A stretch of DNA of 64,000 nt from JBBQFI01 sp038321775 (GCA_038321775.1 JBBQFI010000002.1:186001-250000); one strand, 5' to 3'. Numbered from the stretch's first letter, positions 17,613-27,111 are shown. Made by a program: numbers and translations. Notes: generated from the sequence alone by a model not told the origin.

Positions 17613-18935
17613 ATGTCTTCCACGTCTGAGCCACAAATGACGGTCGCGAAATCGGCCGCGATGAGCGGAACGTCGCTGCACACCGGCGAAAAAGTCACGC
17701 TCAAGCTCCACTCCGCCCCGCCGGATTCGGGAATTAAATTTCGCCGCAAAGATTTGCAGGACGAACCGACGATCGATGCGCGGATCGAGAATCTGAAAAC
17801 GGTCGAGCGCGCGACCACGATTGGCGAAGGCTCCGTGCGCGTGCACACGGTCGAGCATGTGTTGGCGGCGCTTTCCGCCATGGGAATTGATAACGCCATT
17901 GTGGAAATGGACGCGAACGAACCGCCCATCGGCGACGGCAGCGCGCAACCTTTTGTCGAGCTGATCAAAAAAGCCGGCGTCGCGACGCAGGAAATGCCGC
18001 GCCGCTTTTTCGATGTGCGCGAGCCGATCCATGTGGAATCGAAAACGGGTTCGATTGTCGTTCTCTTGCCGGACAATAAATTTCGCATCTCCTGCACGCA
18101 GGCCGGACCGAACGGGCGCTTCACGCAATTTTTCTCCACCGAAATTTCGCCCGCGATTTTCGAGCGCGAGATCGCTCCGGCGCGAACGTTTGTTTATTAC
18201 GAAGATGTTCAGCCGTTGATGGAGAAAAATCTCATCAAGGGCGGCAGTCTCGAAAACGCCGTCGTTGTGCGCGGGGATGCGGTGCTGAGCAAGGAGCCGT
18301 TGCGCTTCGCCGATGAATTCGCTCGTCACAAAATCCTCGATATCATCGGCGACCTTGCGCTCGCCGGTCAGCGCATTCGCGGCCACGTCGTCGCGGTAAA
18401 ACCCGGTCATGGCATCAACGCGGACCTTTCGCGCGCGATCATGAAAGAACAGGCCAAGACCATCGCGATGTCGGCGCCGCGAAAATTTCCACCAGGTGAA
18501 GGCGGTCTCGATATCAATGAAGTGATGAAGATTTTGCCGCATCGTTTTCCATTTCTAATGGTGGATCGCATTCTTGGATTCGAAGGCGAAACGAAATGCA
18601 CCGGCGTAAAATCGGTCACAATCAACGAACCGTATTTCGAAGGACACTTCCCCGGTCATCCGGTGATGCCCGGCGTATTACAGGTGGAAGCGATGGCGCA
18701 GGTGGCGAGCGTGCTGCTTATGCGTCTGGCCAAAAGCGCGAGCCGCATCGGTTATTTCATGAGCGCAGATAGTGTGAAATTTCGTAAACCGGTTTTTCCC
18801 GGCGACACGCTGATCATTCAAGCGGAACTGACGAAAGCGCGCAGCGGTCGCATCGCGAAAGCGAGCTGCTGCTGCATGGTCAACGACGCCGTTGTTTCCG
18901 AAGGCGAATTGATGTTCACGTTTCTCGATAAATGA
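17613..18935 (+). CDS. lpxC/fabZ: bifunctional UDP-3-O-acyl-GlcNAc deacetylase / 3-hydroxyacyl-ACP dehydratase (LpxC-FabZ fusion)
   Basis: 440 residues. Residues 1 to about 290 are LpxC, the zinc deacetylase that commits lipid A synthesis, with HTVEHVLAAL and DEFARHKILDIIGDL carrying zinc ligands and the catalytic His in GHGINADLS. Residues about 300-440 are FabZ, with LPHRFPFLMVDRI and the active-site segment YFEGHFPGHPVMPGVLQVEA. The fusion is known from Bacteroidetes and some Verrucomicrobia, and it couples lipid A and fatty acid synthesis in one chain. lpxA follows, separated by a palindromic repeat. No frameshift separates the domains. Confidence 0.96.
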   Translation: MSSTSEPQMTVAKSAAMSGTSLHTGEKVTLKLHSAPPDSGIKFRRKDLQDEPTIDARIENLKTVERATTIGEGSVRVHTVEHVLAALSAMGIDNAIVEMDANEPPIGDGSAQPFVELIKKAGVATQEMPRRFFDVREPIHVESKTGSIVVLLPDNKFRISCTQAGPNGRFTQFFSTEISPAIFEREIAPARTFVYYEDVQPLMEKNLIKGGSLENAVVVRGDAVLSKEPLRFADEFARHKILDIIGDLALAGQRIRGHVVAVKPGHGINADLSRAIMKEQAKTIAMSAPRKFPPGEGGLDINEVMKILPHRFPFLMVDRILGFEGETKCTGVKSVTINEPYFEGHFPGHPVMPGVLQVEAMAQVASVLLMRLAKSASRIGYFMSADSVKFRKPVFPGDTLIIQAELTKARSGRIAKASCCCMVNDAVVSEGELMFTFLDK

Positions 18936-19025
18936 AAAGGCGATGTCTGCAGTCGAAACCGAAAAAATTGCGCGTCCTGGTGTGCATCAAAGCGAGACTT
19001 ATAGTTTTCAATTGCGCGCGTCTTC

Positions 19026-19124
19026 CCTCTCCCTTTTCAAGGGGAGAAGATTAAGGTGAGGGGTCCGAGCAATGCGGCAAACCGTTGAACCCTCACCCTA
19101 CCCTCTCCTTTTGAAAGGGAGAGG
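19026..19124. repeat. long palindromic intergenic repeat (CTCTCCC...GGGAGAG type)
   Basis: The left arm contains CCTCTCCCTTTTCAA and GGTGAGGGGT. The right arm contains ACCCTCACCCTACCCTC and TTTTGAAAGGGAGAGG. Together they form a near-complete stem of about 40 bases per arm. It sits in the 237-base gap between lpxC-fabZ and lpxA and belongs to a different repeat family from the GTCATCCCGAGC elements. It could terminate or stabilise the upstream transcript. Confidence 0.8.
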
Positions 19125-19150
19125 CGACGTGGGTTTCGTTTTCGGAAAAT

Positions 19151-19159
19151 TCGTTAGGC
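19151..19159 (+). repeat. TCGTTAGGC word upstream of lpxA
   Basis: The only one of the 32 copies that lies wholly outside coding sequence. It ends 13 bases before the lpxA ATG, where a ribosome binding site would be expected, but it does not resemble one. Confidence 0.8.
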
Positions 19160-19172
19160 TTATCCAGGCATC

Positions 19173-19952
19173 ATGAGTGACGTGCAAATTCATCCGACGG
19201 CGATCGTCGACGCAAAGGCGCAAATTGGCGCCGGGACAATCATCGGACCGTATTGCGTGATCGCAGCGGACGTGACGCTCGGCCCCGAGTGCTGGCTGCA
19301 ACATCACGTCACGCTCAGCGGCCCGATGAAGACGGGCGCGCGGAATAAATTCTACGCCTATTGCTCGATCGGACAGCAAACGCAGGATTTAAAATACGCG
19401 GGCGAACCAACTTATTTAGAGATCGGCAACGAAAATACATTTCGAGAATTCGTGACAGTCAATCGCAGCACATCGAGCAGCGGGAAAACGCGCGTGGGCA
19501 ATTGCGGAAATTTTCTCGCTTATAGTCATATCGGTCACGATTGCACTGTCGGCGACGGCGTGGTTTTTTCGAACAACGGCACGCTCGCCGGTCATGTGCA
19601 GGTGGGCGATCACGCTGTTATGGGCGGCTTAACCGCGGTGCACCAATTCTGCCGCATCGGACGTTTCGCCATTACCGGCGGTTGCTCGAAAATCGTGCAG
19701 GATGTTCCGCCGTTCATGATCGCTGACGGCAATCCGGCGAAGATCCGCGGCGTTAATTTGATCGGACTCGAGCGAAAAGCATTTCCGGCGGAAAACTTGA
19801 AATCGATTAAGGAAGCGTTCCGTTTGATTTACCGTTCGAAACTGAACACGCGTCAGGCGCTCGAAGCGATTCGGAAAGGCCTGCCGCAGACCGATGAGAT
19901 CACGCAAATCATCGAGTTTATCGAAACGAGCGAACGCGGGATTATTCGTTAG
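19173..19952 (+). CDS. lpxA: acyl-ACP--UDP-N-acetylglucosamine O-acyltransferase
   Basis: A 259-residue left-handed beta-helix acyltransferase that performs the first step of lipid A synthesis. Hexapeptide repeats run from residue 5 to about 190 (IHPTAIVDAKAQIGAGT, VQVGDHAVMGG). LAYSHIGHDCTVG holds the catalytic His, and IGGLNLIGL-like GVNLIGLERK begins the helical C-terminal domain. Length and motif spacing are normal. It lies downstream of lpxC-fabZ on the same strand. Its TAG stop overlaps the TAA stop of the convergent TIGR03790 gene within a single word copy (19946-19954). Confidence 0.96.
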   Translation: MSDVQIHPTAIVDAKAQIGAGTIIGPYCVIAADVTLGPECWLQHHVTLSGPMKTGARNKFYAYCSIGQQTQDLKYAGEPTYLEIGNENTFREFVTVNRSTSSSGKTRVGNCGNFLAYSHIGHDCTVGDGVVFSNNGTLAGHVQVGDHAVMGGLTAVHQFCRIGRFAITGGCSKIVQDVPPFMIADGNPAKIRGVNLIGLERKAFPAENLKSIKEAFRLIYRSKLNTRQALEAIRKGLPQTDEITQIIEFIETSERGIIR

Positions 19953-19954
19953 GG
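19946..19954 (+). repeat. TCGTTAGG word forming stop codons on both strands
   Basis: On the plus strand the word gives the last Arg codon and TAG stop of lpxA. On the minus strand the same bases give the TAA stop of the convergent gene ending at 19949. The two genes overlap by 4 bases inside the word. Confidence 0.85.
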
Positions 19955-21532
19955 CGGACTCGGCGTCGGCGTCAACGCAGGCTCCGGCGGCTTGAGATCG
20001 TGCGCCATCTGTCGCAAAAGCTCGACGGCCGGCGCGTCCGACACCAGGCGCAGGACACTGCGAATAACGGCGAGCCCGCGCTGCGGATTTTGTTGTTTGC
20101 TCCATCCGGTCGCTTCTTCCAAAACAGCGCGCAAAATATCGTCACGCTTCGTGTAGCACGCGCGTACCTGTTGAAAACAACTTATCGCATCAGGCCAGTT
20201 TCCATCACGCGCTTCCATTAAGCCGACATCTTCCAGCATGGGACAGTTGTCGGAACGCAAAGCTGTTTGTCGCGCGAGCTTCCGATACTCCTCCGCTGGT
20301 TTGTCGGAATTTTTAAGCGCAAAATCATGATACATTTTCCAACTCGACGCCGTTTTCGCGTCGTCGCGTTTGGAATCGAGCTGCAACCATGTTCCGTAGG
20401 GGCGATAAAGCGGATCGCCGACCATGACCGACATCCACGAGACTGCGCGCTGCGACATGTATGCGCTTTCCGCAAACGTGAATCCGTGCAGCAGCCGGTC
20501 GTTAAAAATATTTAAATTAGGCGTGAGCTGCAGGTACGGCTCGTAAACATTTCCGAGCGATGCCGCCGCACCTTTCAGTAAGAACGGCCCAACCCAGCCA
20601 ACTTTTGGATCGCGCAACGTTACCGCACTAAACGAATGAATGTGCACGGCGATTGCGCCGGGAACGAAGCGAAAATCAGGTTGCCTAAAGGGTCCGGTGA
20701 CATTGCCCGCATACCAGCCGTAATAGAGCGCGCAATTCGTCATGGGAAATCCGTCAGGGAAAGTTTCGACCTCGTCGTTGTAGACCAACGGGATGCCGAC
20801 TTTGTGAAGTTGCGCGTGAATTTCCTCGAGCCATTTATCTCCCACTTCAAAACCGGGCGTGTTGTTGCGTGCCTCATCGATGTAGGCGCGGCCCCAGAGA
20901 CCAGTTTTTTCCGTGGCGATCGAATCGGTGATCATGCGTCGAACCGCCTCGCCGGTTGGCGCATCCAGCCGGCAAACTAAAAGCAGCGCGGAGTCGGTAA
21001 ATTCCGTGATCGGGCGATAACTCTGAAAATATGGATTGGCCGCGGGCCCGGTGATCTCGCGCGAGAGTGAAGCGAGCGTCGCAAGTTCCGAGTCAACCGA
21101 GGCTTCATTTCGACCGGTCGGTCCTGTGCCTATTTTGTCGCCGGGATAAAGAGCCTCACTGCGAATTTTGAGCGGAATGCCTTTAATCAAAGCGACGAAG
21201 CGGATGGAATTCACAAAAAATCCGCGCGCGGGATCTGTCTCATCGCGCCGTTTCCACCAATGCCGTTTCGAAAATATCGACCGCAGCGGCTCGGCGATGG
21301 TAGCGTCGTATTGTTTGCGGCTGATTTCTTCTTCGACCGGACAATGCAAACCGACGAGGTGATCACGAGCGATGCCGCGCTTCTGCGCGTAAAATTTCGC
21401 GAGCGCTGCAGAATCGCGCATCTCGGCGTTGAAGATGACGACCGTCGCCGCCGCAAGTTGATCATCCGCGCGCGCAAGGCCAGCGAGCAAAAAATTGAGC
21501 GCGCAAAATATTAGTGTGAAACGCGCCACCAT
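19949..21532 (-). CDS. TIGR03790 family exported protein
   Basis: A 527-residue protein with a signal peptide (LIFCALNFLLAGLARA). The region after residue 25 matches the TIGR03790 family by AEMRDSAALAKFYAQKRGI, FVALIKGIPLKI and the C-terminal GNVYEPYLQLTPNLNIFNDRLL segment. The family is found mainly in Verrucomicrobia, Planctomycetes and Acidobacteria and has no proven function. The last 100 residues look like a helical TPR-type tail ending in a Pro/Thr/Ser stretch. It converges on lpxA with a 4-base overlap. Confidence 0.82.
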   Translation of the reverse strand: MVARFTLIFCALNFLLAGLARADDQLAAATVVIFNAEMRDSAALAKFYAQKRGIARDHLVGLHCPVEEEISRKQYDATIAEPLRSIFSKRHWWKRRDETDPARGFFVNSIRFVALIKGIPLKIRSEALYPGDKIGTGPTGRNEASVDSELATLASLSREITGPAANPYFQSYRPITEFTDSALLLVCRLDAPTGEAVRRMITDSIATEKTGLWGRAYIDEARNNTPGFEVGDKWLEEIHAQLHKVGIPLVYNDEVETFPDGFPMTNCALYYGWYAGNVTGPFRQPDFRFVPGAIAVHIHSFSAVTLRDPKVGWVGPFLLKGAAASLGNVYEPYLQLTPNLNIFNDRLLHGFTFAESAYMSQRAVSWMSVMVGDPLYRPYGTWLQLDSKRDDAKTASSWKMYHDFALKNSDKPAEEYRKLARQTALRSDNCPMLEDVGLMEARDGNWPDAISCFQQVRACYTKRDDILRAVLEEATGWSKQQNPQRGLAVIRSVLRLVSDAPAVELLRQMAHDLKPPEPALTPTPSPP

Positions 21533-21534
21533 TT

Positions 21535-22368
21535 TCAGAGTGCCAGTTTCAAGCCGTCGTACGCGATATGAATTTGCGGCGGCAAATCGGATTCCGCGGC
21601 CTGCGGCAATTCATGAGCGATGTGCGTGAAATAAGTTTCCTTGGCCCGCACTCGCTTCGCCACATCCATCGCCTGCTGCACACTGAGATGCGTCGGGTGC
21701 GGTTTGTGCCGCAAAGCATCGATGATCAACACCTGCACGCCCTCGATTTTTCGCGCGATCCCATCGGGCACAGCACTGCAATCGCTCAGGTAAGCGACAA
21801 GTTTGACACCATCGCGCGAAAACAAGTAACCGGTCACTTCAGAATTCCCGTGAGGCACAGGCAGTGGCGTCAGAGTCGTTAGGCCAAGTTGAAACGGACC
21901 GCTAATAATGTGCGGTTCAGGTTTCAGATAACCGGGAAATGGATTGAGCGCCTTAAAAGCGAATTCAAAAACGCGTTCGAGATCGGCCATGGTTTCCGCG
22001 GAAGCGTAAACCGGCATGGTTCCGCCGCGTTCCCAACCGTAGCGGCGCAAATCGTCGAATCCCATGATGTGATCGGTATGCGAATGTGTGAAAACGACGG
22101 CATCGAGATGGCGAATATTTTCGCGCAAAGCCTGCGTGCGGAAATCCGTTCCCGTATCGACAACGAAGGCGCATTCCGGTGTCTGCACAAAAATGGACGA
22201 ACGCGTGCGATTGTCGCGCGGATCGGGCGAATGACAGACGGCACAATCGCAGCCAATCATCGGCACACCCTGCGAAGTGCCAGTCCCGAGAAAGGTGACG
22301 GATAATTGCGAGTTGGAAACTGAGGCCAGAGTTTGCAAGATTCGAAAGTCCGCACTCTCAACTCTCAA
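21535..22368 (-). CDS. MBL-fold metallo-hydrolase, PhnP-like
   Basis: Up to 277 residues; the conserved part begins at VTFLGTGTSQGVPMIGC near residue 23. A zinc-binding TFTHSHTDH-type signature (VVFTHSHTDHIMGFDDLRRY) and GCDCAVC, a Cys-rich insertion, match PhnP-type phosphodiesterases. Later ligands are in PVPHGN and YLSDCS. Only TTG codons are available as starts (22368 or 22338), so the N terminus is uncertain. It sits 2 bases downstream of the end of the TIGR03790 reading direction and is divergent from recN. The substrate is unknown. Confidence 0.85.
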   Translation of the reverse strand: MRVESADFRILQTLASVSNSQLSVTFLGTGTSQGVPMIGCDCAVCHSPDPRDNRTRSSIFVQTPECAFVVDTGTDFRTQALRENIRHLDAVVFTHSHTDHIMGFDDLRRYGWERGGTMPVYASAETMADLERVFEFAFKALNPFPGYLKPEPHIISGPFQLGLTTLTPLPVPHGNSEVTGYLFSRDGVKLVAYLSDCSAVPDGIARKIEGVQVLIIDALRHKPHPTHLSVQQAMDVAKRVRAKETYFTHIAHELPQAAESDLPPQIHIAYDGLKLAL

Positions 22369-22395
22369 CCACCAACTCTCAACTCTCCCTTCCCG

Positions 22396-24063
22396 ATGCC
22401 CGCCGTCCTCAACTTATTGCGCATAAAAAATCTGGCGCTCGTGCAGGATCTCGAATGGGAGATCGCGCCAGGATTTGTCGCGATCACGGGCGAAACGGGC
22501 GCGGGGAAATCGATCATCATCGGTGCGCTGCAATTATTGCTCGGCGAACGCACGGACAAATCGCTCATCCGGACCGGTGCGGATTCATGCACGGTGGAAG
22601 CCGTCTTCGCGAGCGAGGACTTCAAGCAATTGAATCGACAGCTTGAAGAAGCGGGCATTGAACGAAGCGACGGCGAACTTTTGGTGAAACGCAGTTTCTC
22701 TGCAGCTGGCGCTAATCGTCAATTCATCAATGGATCGCCAACAACGCTCGGAGTTTTAAAAAATCTCGGGGACGAATTGGTCGATCTGCATGGTCCGCAC
22801 GATCACCAATCATTGCTCTCAACAGATCGACAACTGGCGCTTTTGGATGGATTCGCTCGCGCGGAAGAAACGCTTCGCGAATTCCAGGAGCATTACCGAC
22901 ATCTGCAAAAGTTGGTGGCCGAACAAGCGAGTCTCAGCACCGCAGAATCGGCGCGCGAACAGGAACTCGATTTATTACGGCATCAAGCGAATGAAATTTC
23001 TTCCGCCAATCTCAACGCGACCGAAGAGGAAGAAATCGTTTCCCGTTATCAACGCGCGAGTAACAGCAGGCGTTTGATCGAACTGGCGAGCGCGATCGCG
23101 CAGCGCCTCGCGGAAGCGGACGATTCCGTCCTGACACAGCTCGCCGAAACGCAGCGTTTGTTGCGGGAGTTGGAAAAAATCGACGGATCGATCGCGCAAT
23201 TTTCAAAAACACACGAAGCCAGCTTGCTGGAACTCTCCGAGATTGCGCGCGCGCTCAGCCGTTACGCGGAACAACTCGATCTCGATCCGCAGCAGCTGGT
23301 CGCGCTCGAGCAGCGCGTCTCTTTGTTCGAAACACTAAAGCGAAAGTACGGCGGCTCGATTCCGGAAGTCATCGCGTTCGGCGAACGCGCCGCGGAACGA
23401 ATGCGCCAGATTGAAGGACGCGACGCGGAGTTGGATCGCCTGGCGAAAGAGATCGCAGCAACGGAGAAGAAAATGCTGCAAGTAGGTGAAGCATTGCGAA
23501 AATTGCGCCGAAAAAATGCGCCGAGATTGTCTGAGCAAATTCGTGGGCATCTGCGCGATCTCGGATTCCGGCAATCGGAATTCGAGGCGAAAGTTTCGGA
23601 GTTACCGGAGCCAGCAGCCACCGGACTCGACGCAATCGAACTTCTTTTCTCGCCCAATCCGGGCGAACCGTTGAAACCTTTGCGTGCGATTGCTTCGAGT
23701 GGCGAAATTTCGCGGTTGATGCTCGCAATCAAGTCTGCGCTCGCGGCTCACGACGCGATCTCGCTTTTAGTTTTCGATGAGATCGACGCCAATGTTGGCG
23801 GTGAAATTGCAAACGCGGTCGGCGAAAAAATGCGAATGCTCGGACGCGCGCATCAAGTTCTTTGCATCACGCATTTGCCGCAGGTCGCCGCAGCGGCATC
23901 GTCGCATTTTATCGTGACGAAGGAAGTTGCCGACGGACGCACCTACACGCGATTGCATGAGGTAAGCGGAAAGCCACGACGGGAGGAAATCGCGCGCATG
24001 CTGGGTGGCCAAACGGAATCAGCGCTGCGGCATGCAGCGACTTTGCTGAAAGAAAAAAACTAA
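22396..24063 (+). CDS. recN: DNA repair ATPase RecN
   Basis: 555 residues from the ATG at 22396; the frame extends 63 bases upstream but the conserved N terminus is LRIKNLALVQDLEWE. This SMC-like protein acts at double-strand breaks. The Walker A is GETGAGKS near residue 40, followed by about 300 residues of coiled coil rich in Glu/Gln/Arg/Leu. The signature and Walker B region is ASSGEISRLMLAIKSAL and LLVFDEIDANVGGE, with CITHLPQVAAAA after it. The 3' end overlaps the convergent kinase gene by 4 bases. Confidence 0.95.
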   Translation: MPAVLNLLRIKNLALVQDLEWEIAPGFVAITGETGAGKSIIIGALQLLLGERTDKSLIRTGADSCTVEAVFASEDFKQLNRQLEEAGIERSDGELLVKRSFSAAGANRQFINGSPTTLGVLKNLGDELVDLHGPHDHQSLLSTDRQLALLDGFARAEETLREFQEHYRHLQKLVAEQASLSTAESAREQELDLLRHQANEISSANLNATEEEEIVSRYQRASNSRRLIELASAIAQRLAEADDSVLTQLAETQRLLRELEKIDGSIAQFSKTHEASLLELSEIARALSRYAEQLDLDPQQLVALEQRVSLFETLKRKYGGSIPEVIAFGERAAERMRQIEGRDAELDRLAKEIAATEKKMLQVGEALRKLRRKNAPRLSEQIRGHLRDLGFRQSEFEAKVSELPEPAATGLDAIELLFSPNPGEPLKPLRAIASSGEISRLMLAIKSALAAHDAISLLVFDEIDANVGGEIANAVGEKMRMLGRAHQVLCITHLPQVAAAASSHFIVTKEVADGRTYTRLHEVSGKPRREEIARMLGGQTESALRHAATLLKEKN

Positions 24064-25967
24064 GCGAGCTGACCGAGGACGGTGCGCAGTTCGGCAAAAT
24101 CCACCGGTTTGGTCAGGTGATAATCGAACCCTGCTTCCTTGCTACGCCGGATGTCCTCTTCCATGCCGAAACCGGTTAACGCCACACCTTTCACCGGCTG
24201 CTTCTGTTTCGCATGGGTGATGACTTCATATCCGCTGCCATCGGGCAGCCCAATGTCGCTCAAGACGACATCGAATTCCTTCGAATCGACAATGTCTCGC
24301 GCGCTCTGCGTACAATCAGCCACGGAAATGTCGTGCCCGAAATGAGTGAGAAGTCGCGACAGCGTGCGGCGCGTGTCCTGATGATCTTCCACGAGCAGAA
24401 TGCGCAATGGCTTATCTGGCTTGAAGGAAATCGGTGTGGGTTCGCTGGTACTCATGCTCTCCGCGGACACGTCCAGGACAACTTTGAAGGTCGCTCCATA
24501 GTTCCGACCTCTACTTTGTACGGTGATCGTGCCGCCATGCAAATCGATCAGGTGTTTTGAAACAGCAAGACCAAGACCAAGCCCGCCAAATTGTGGAATC
24601 ATTGCCCGATCGCCTTGTTCGAAGGGCCGGAAAAGCAAAACCTGCCGTTCCGGTTCGATTCCCGTGCCGGTATCGGTGACATCGAATTCAAAACGACCGG
24701 CCGCGTCGTTCCAAGTGCGAATATCGATCTTCCCGCCGAGGCCGGTAAACTTGACCGCGTTATTGATGAGATTCCAAAAGACCTGTTGGATGCGCACGGG
24801 ATCGGCCCAGATGTGGTGATGTTGCGCAGACAGGGAAACGAAAACCTTCAATCCCTTCTCCGCGATGCCTAACTGCGCGAAGTTGAGCGCTTCGCGAATA
24901 GCATCGTGAGCATCGATGCGATTGAAATGCAGTTTGAGCTGGCCGCGCATCACGCTCGTGAGATCAAGGAGATCGTCAATGAGTCGCGCTTCCAGCTGAA
25001 TGTTGCGCCGGATCGTATCCAACTCCCTTGAAAACTCGGCGGGCAATTTATCCACGTTTTCGACCAGGTAACTTGCTGCCGCGAGCGCCGGAGTCAGCGG
25101 TGTGCGCAATTCGTGGCTGAGCGCCGCGAGGAAATCATCCTTCGCTTTATTTGCCGTTTCGGCCGCAATCTTTGCTGCTTCCACTTCGCGCGCTCGAATT
25201 TGATCGGTGATATCGCGGGTCACTTTGGAAAAACCACGCAAACTCCCGGTCTCATCGCGCAGTGCCGTCATGACCACTTCCGCCCGAAAGGTGGAGCCAT
25301 CCTTGCGCACGCGCAGACCGTCATGGCGCATTTGTCCTTTATTGCGTGCTTCCTCCAGGTTGCGCTGTGGCTTTCCCGCCGCGACATCCTCTTCTGTGTA
25401 AAAACACGCGAAGTTCTGCCCGATAATTTCGCTCGCGGTGTAACCCTTTATTCTTTCCGCGCCGACATTCCAGGTAGCCACGTTACCTACCGGATCGAGC
25501 AAATAGAGCGCGTATTCATCTACGCCATCTACCAACATGCGAAACTGGTCTTCGCTCGCACGCAGTTTCGCCTCGGCCTCTTTACGATCGGTTAAATCCC
25601 GAATGACTTTTGCAAACCCAGTGAGACGGCCTTTCGCATCGCGTATGGCGGTAACGACGGCGAAAGCCCAGAAGCGCGCACCACCTTTGCGCACTCGCCA
25701 GCCTTCATCCTCGATGCGGTTCTGCACTCGCGCGCAATCGAGTTTCCAACGGGGTTTGCCGGATTTCTTTTCTTCCTCCGGGTAGAGTTGCGAAAAGTTT
25801 TGGCCGATGATTTCGTCGGCGGTGTAACCAGTGATGCGCTGTGCGCCGGTATTCCAAGTCGCCACGCATCCGCCCGGATCGATCATGAAAATCGCGAAGT
25901 CCTGAACGCTATCGATCAAAAGCCGGTAACGTTCTTCTCTATTTTGCACGGCGTCCCTGATATTCAT
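24060..25967 (-). CDS. PAS-PAS hybrid sensor histidine kinase with C-terminal REC
   Basis: 635 residues with no membrane helices, so it is cytoplasmic. Two closely similar PAS/PAC units (residues about 12-130 and 142-262) share GYTADEIIGQNF / GYTASEIIGQNF, which points to internal duplication. HisKA has His285 in ALSHELRTPL, and HATPase follows with NLINNAVKFT, DTGTGI and GGLGLGLAVSKHL. The REC domain has Asp571 in LSDIGLPDG. The PAS pair may bind a cofactor, but no diagnostic residue is seen. No regulator gene is adjacent on the same strand. Confidence 0.92.
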   Translation of the reverse strand: MNIRDAVQNREERYRLLIDSVQDFAIFMIDPGGCVATWNTGAQRITGYTADEIIGQNFSQLYPEEEKKSGKPRWKLDCARVQNRIEDEGWRVRKGGARFWAFAVVTAIRDAKGRLTGFAKVIRDLTDRKEAEAKLRASEDQFRMLVDGVDEYALYLLDPVGNVATWNVGAERIKGYTASEIIGQNFACFYTEEDVAAGKPQRNLEEARNKGQMRHDGLRVRKDGSTFRAEVVMTALRDETGSLRGFSKVTRDITDQIRAREVEAAKIAAETANKAKDDFLAALSHELRTPLTPALAAASYLVENVDKLPAEFSRELDTIRRNIQLEARLIDDLLDLTSVMRGQLKLHFNRIDAHDAIREALNFAQLGIAEKGLKVFVSLSAQHHHIWADPVRIQQVFWNLINNAVKFTGLGGKIDIRTWNDAAGRFEFDVTDTGTGIEPERQVLLFRPFEQGDRAMIPQFGGLGLGLAVSKHLIDLHGGTITVQSRGRNYGATFKVVLDVSAESMSTSEPTPISFKPDKPLRILLVEDHQDTRRTLSRLLTHFGHDISVADCTQSARDIVDSKEFDVVLSDIGLPDGSGYEVITHAKQKQPVKGVALTGFGMEEDIRRSKEAGFDYHLTKPVDFAELRTVLGQLA

Positions 25968-26069
25968 TCAAAAGAATCGCGTGCAAAACGTAACGGGTTC
26001 TCTCTTCCCGTCTAGCATCGCATGGAAACAACTCGTAACGAGCCACCGTTTTTCAGCATTTACAGTGCC

Positions 26070-27029
26070 TTAGAGCGCGCTCACTTCACCGAATCGCCTT
26101 TCCCGGCCGTGAGCCCGAGTGAGATCGAGGATAGGTCCGATTGGAACGATACCGGTCGGGTTAATTTCGGTGTGCGTCATATAGTAATGACGTTTGATGT
26201 GATCGAAGTTCACTGTCTCGGCAACGCCCGGTTGCTGATAGAGGTCCCTCAAATAGCCTTGTAGATTCGGATAATCGAGAATGCGGCGCACGCTGCATTT
26301 GAAATGAATGTAGTAAACGATGTCGAACCTAACGAGTGTGCCGAAAAGACGCCAATCAGCTTCGACAAAGTGCGGACCGAACAGATAGCGACTCTTTTCC
26401 AGCCGATTTTCCAGCTGATCGAGGGCGTCGAAAAGTTTTCTGCACACAGTTTCATACGGACGCTGACGCGTCGCAAAGCCGGCTTTGTAAACGCCGTTGT
26501 TGACGTTGTGATAGATAAAATCCGATAGCTTTACGTGCTCGGTTTCGATTTCCCTTGGAAACAAATCGAGTGCTTTATTCTTCGCGACCGACTGGAAGTT
26601 ATCGTTGAACATCCGGCAGATATCGTCCTCGGAATTGTTCACGATTCTTTTTGTTTCCTTATCCCAAAGCACCGGCACTGTGACGCGACCGTCGAAATTG
26701 CAATCGCTCGCGGCGTAAGCTTCGCTCAGAAATTTAAAACCGTTGATGGGATCACTGCTGTGGCCCGGTCCGTCGCGAAATGCCCAACCGCGCTCATCGC
26801 GAATTGGATCGACTACTGTCATTCCGATCGCCTCTTCCAATCCCTTCAAGTGCCGCACAATGACCGTGCGGCTCGCCCACGGACATGCGAGCGATACGTA
26901 GAGATGATGGCGGCCGGCGACAGCGGGATACGGCATAGAACCGTCCGCGGAAATCCATTCACGAAACGCATCTTCCTGGCGTTCGAATTCGCCGGACTCC
27001 GATTGCTCTTCGGGAAATTGCGCAATCAT
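26070..27029 (-). CDS. glutathionyl-hydroquinone reductase (Xi-class GST, YqjG-like)
   Basis: A 319-residue protein of the S-glutathionyl-(hydro)quinone reductase family, which removes glutathione from glutathionyl-hydroquinones. The catalytic Cys49 lies in YVSLACPWASRT. RVTVPVLWDKETKRIVNNSEDDICRMF is the glutathione-binding segment, and the C-terminal helices contain LDQLENRL and RLFGTLVRFD. Length and motif order fit E. coli YqjG. It stands alone between a kinase gene and the SpmAB gene. Confidence 0.93.
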   Translation of the reverse strand: MIAQFPEEQSESGEFERQEDAFREWISADGSMPYPAVAGRHHLYVSLACPWASRTVIVRHLKGLEEAIGMTVVDPIRDERGWAFRDGPGHSSDPINGFKFLSEAYAASDCNFDGRVTVPVLWDKETKRIVNNSEDDICRMFNDNFQSVAKNKALDLFPREIETEHVKLSDFIYHNVNNGVYKAGFATRQRPYETVCRKLFDALDQLENRLEKSRYLFGPHFVEADWRLFGTLVRFDIVYYIHFKCSVRRILDYPNLQGYLRDLYQQPGVAETVNFDHIKRHYYMTHTEINPTGIVPIGPILDLTRAHGRERRFGEVSAL

Positions 27030-27111
27030 ACATTTATCTAACGCGTCGGTTTCATAACGCCAGCCGCAGAAAACAGGTTTCCGATCTGATCGCCATCGTT
27101 ATACGGAACTG

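Noticed and set aside
17604..18542. Minus-strand frame of 312 codons opposite lpxC-fabZ.
   Set aside because: Its protein is rich in His/Arg/Asp repeats with no domain, while the plus strand has all LpxC and FabZ motifs.
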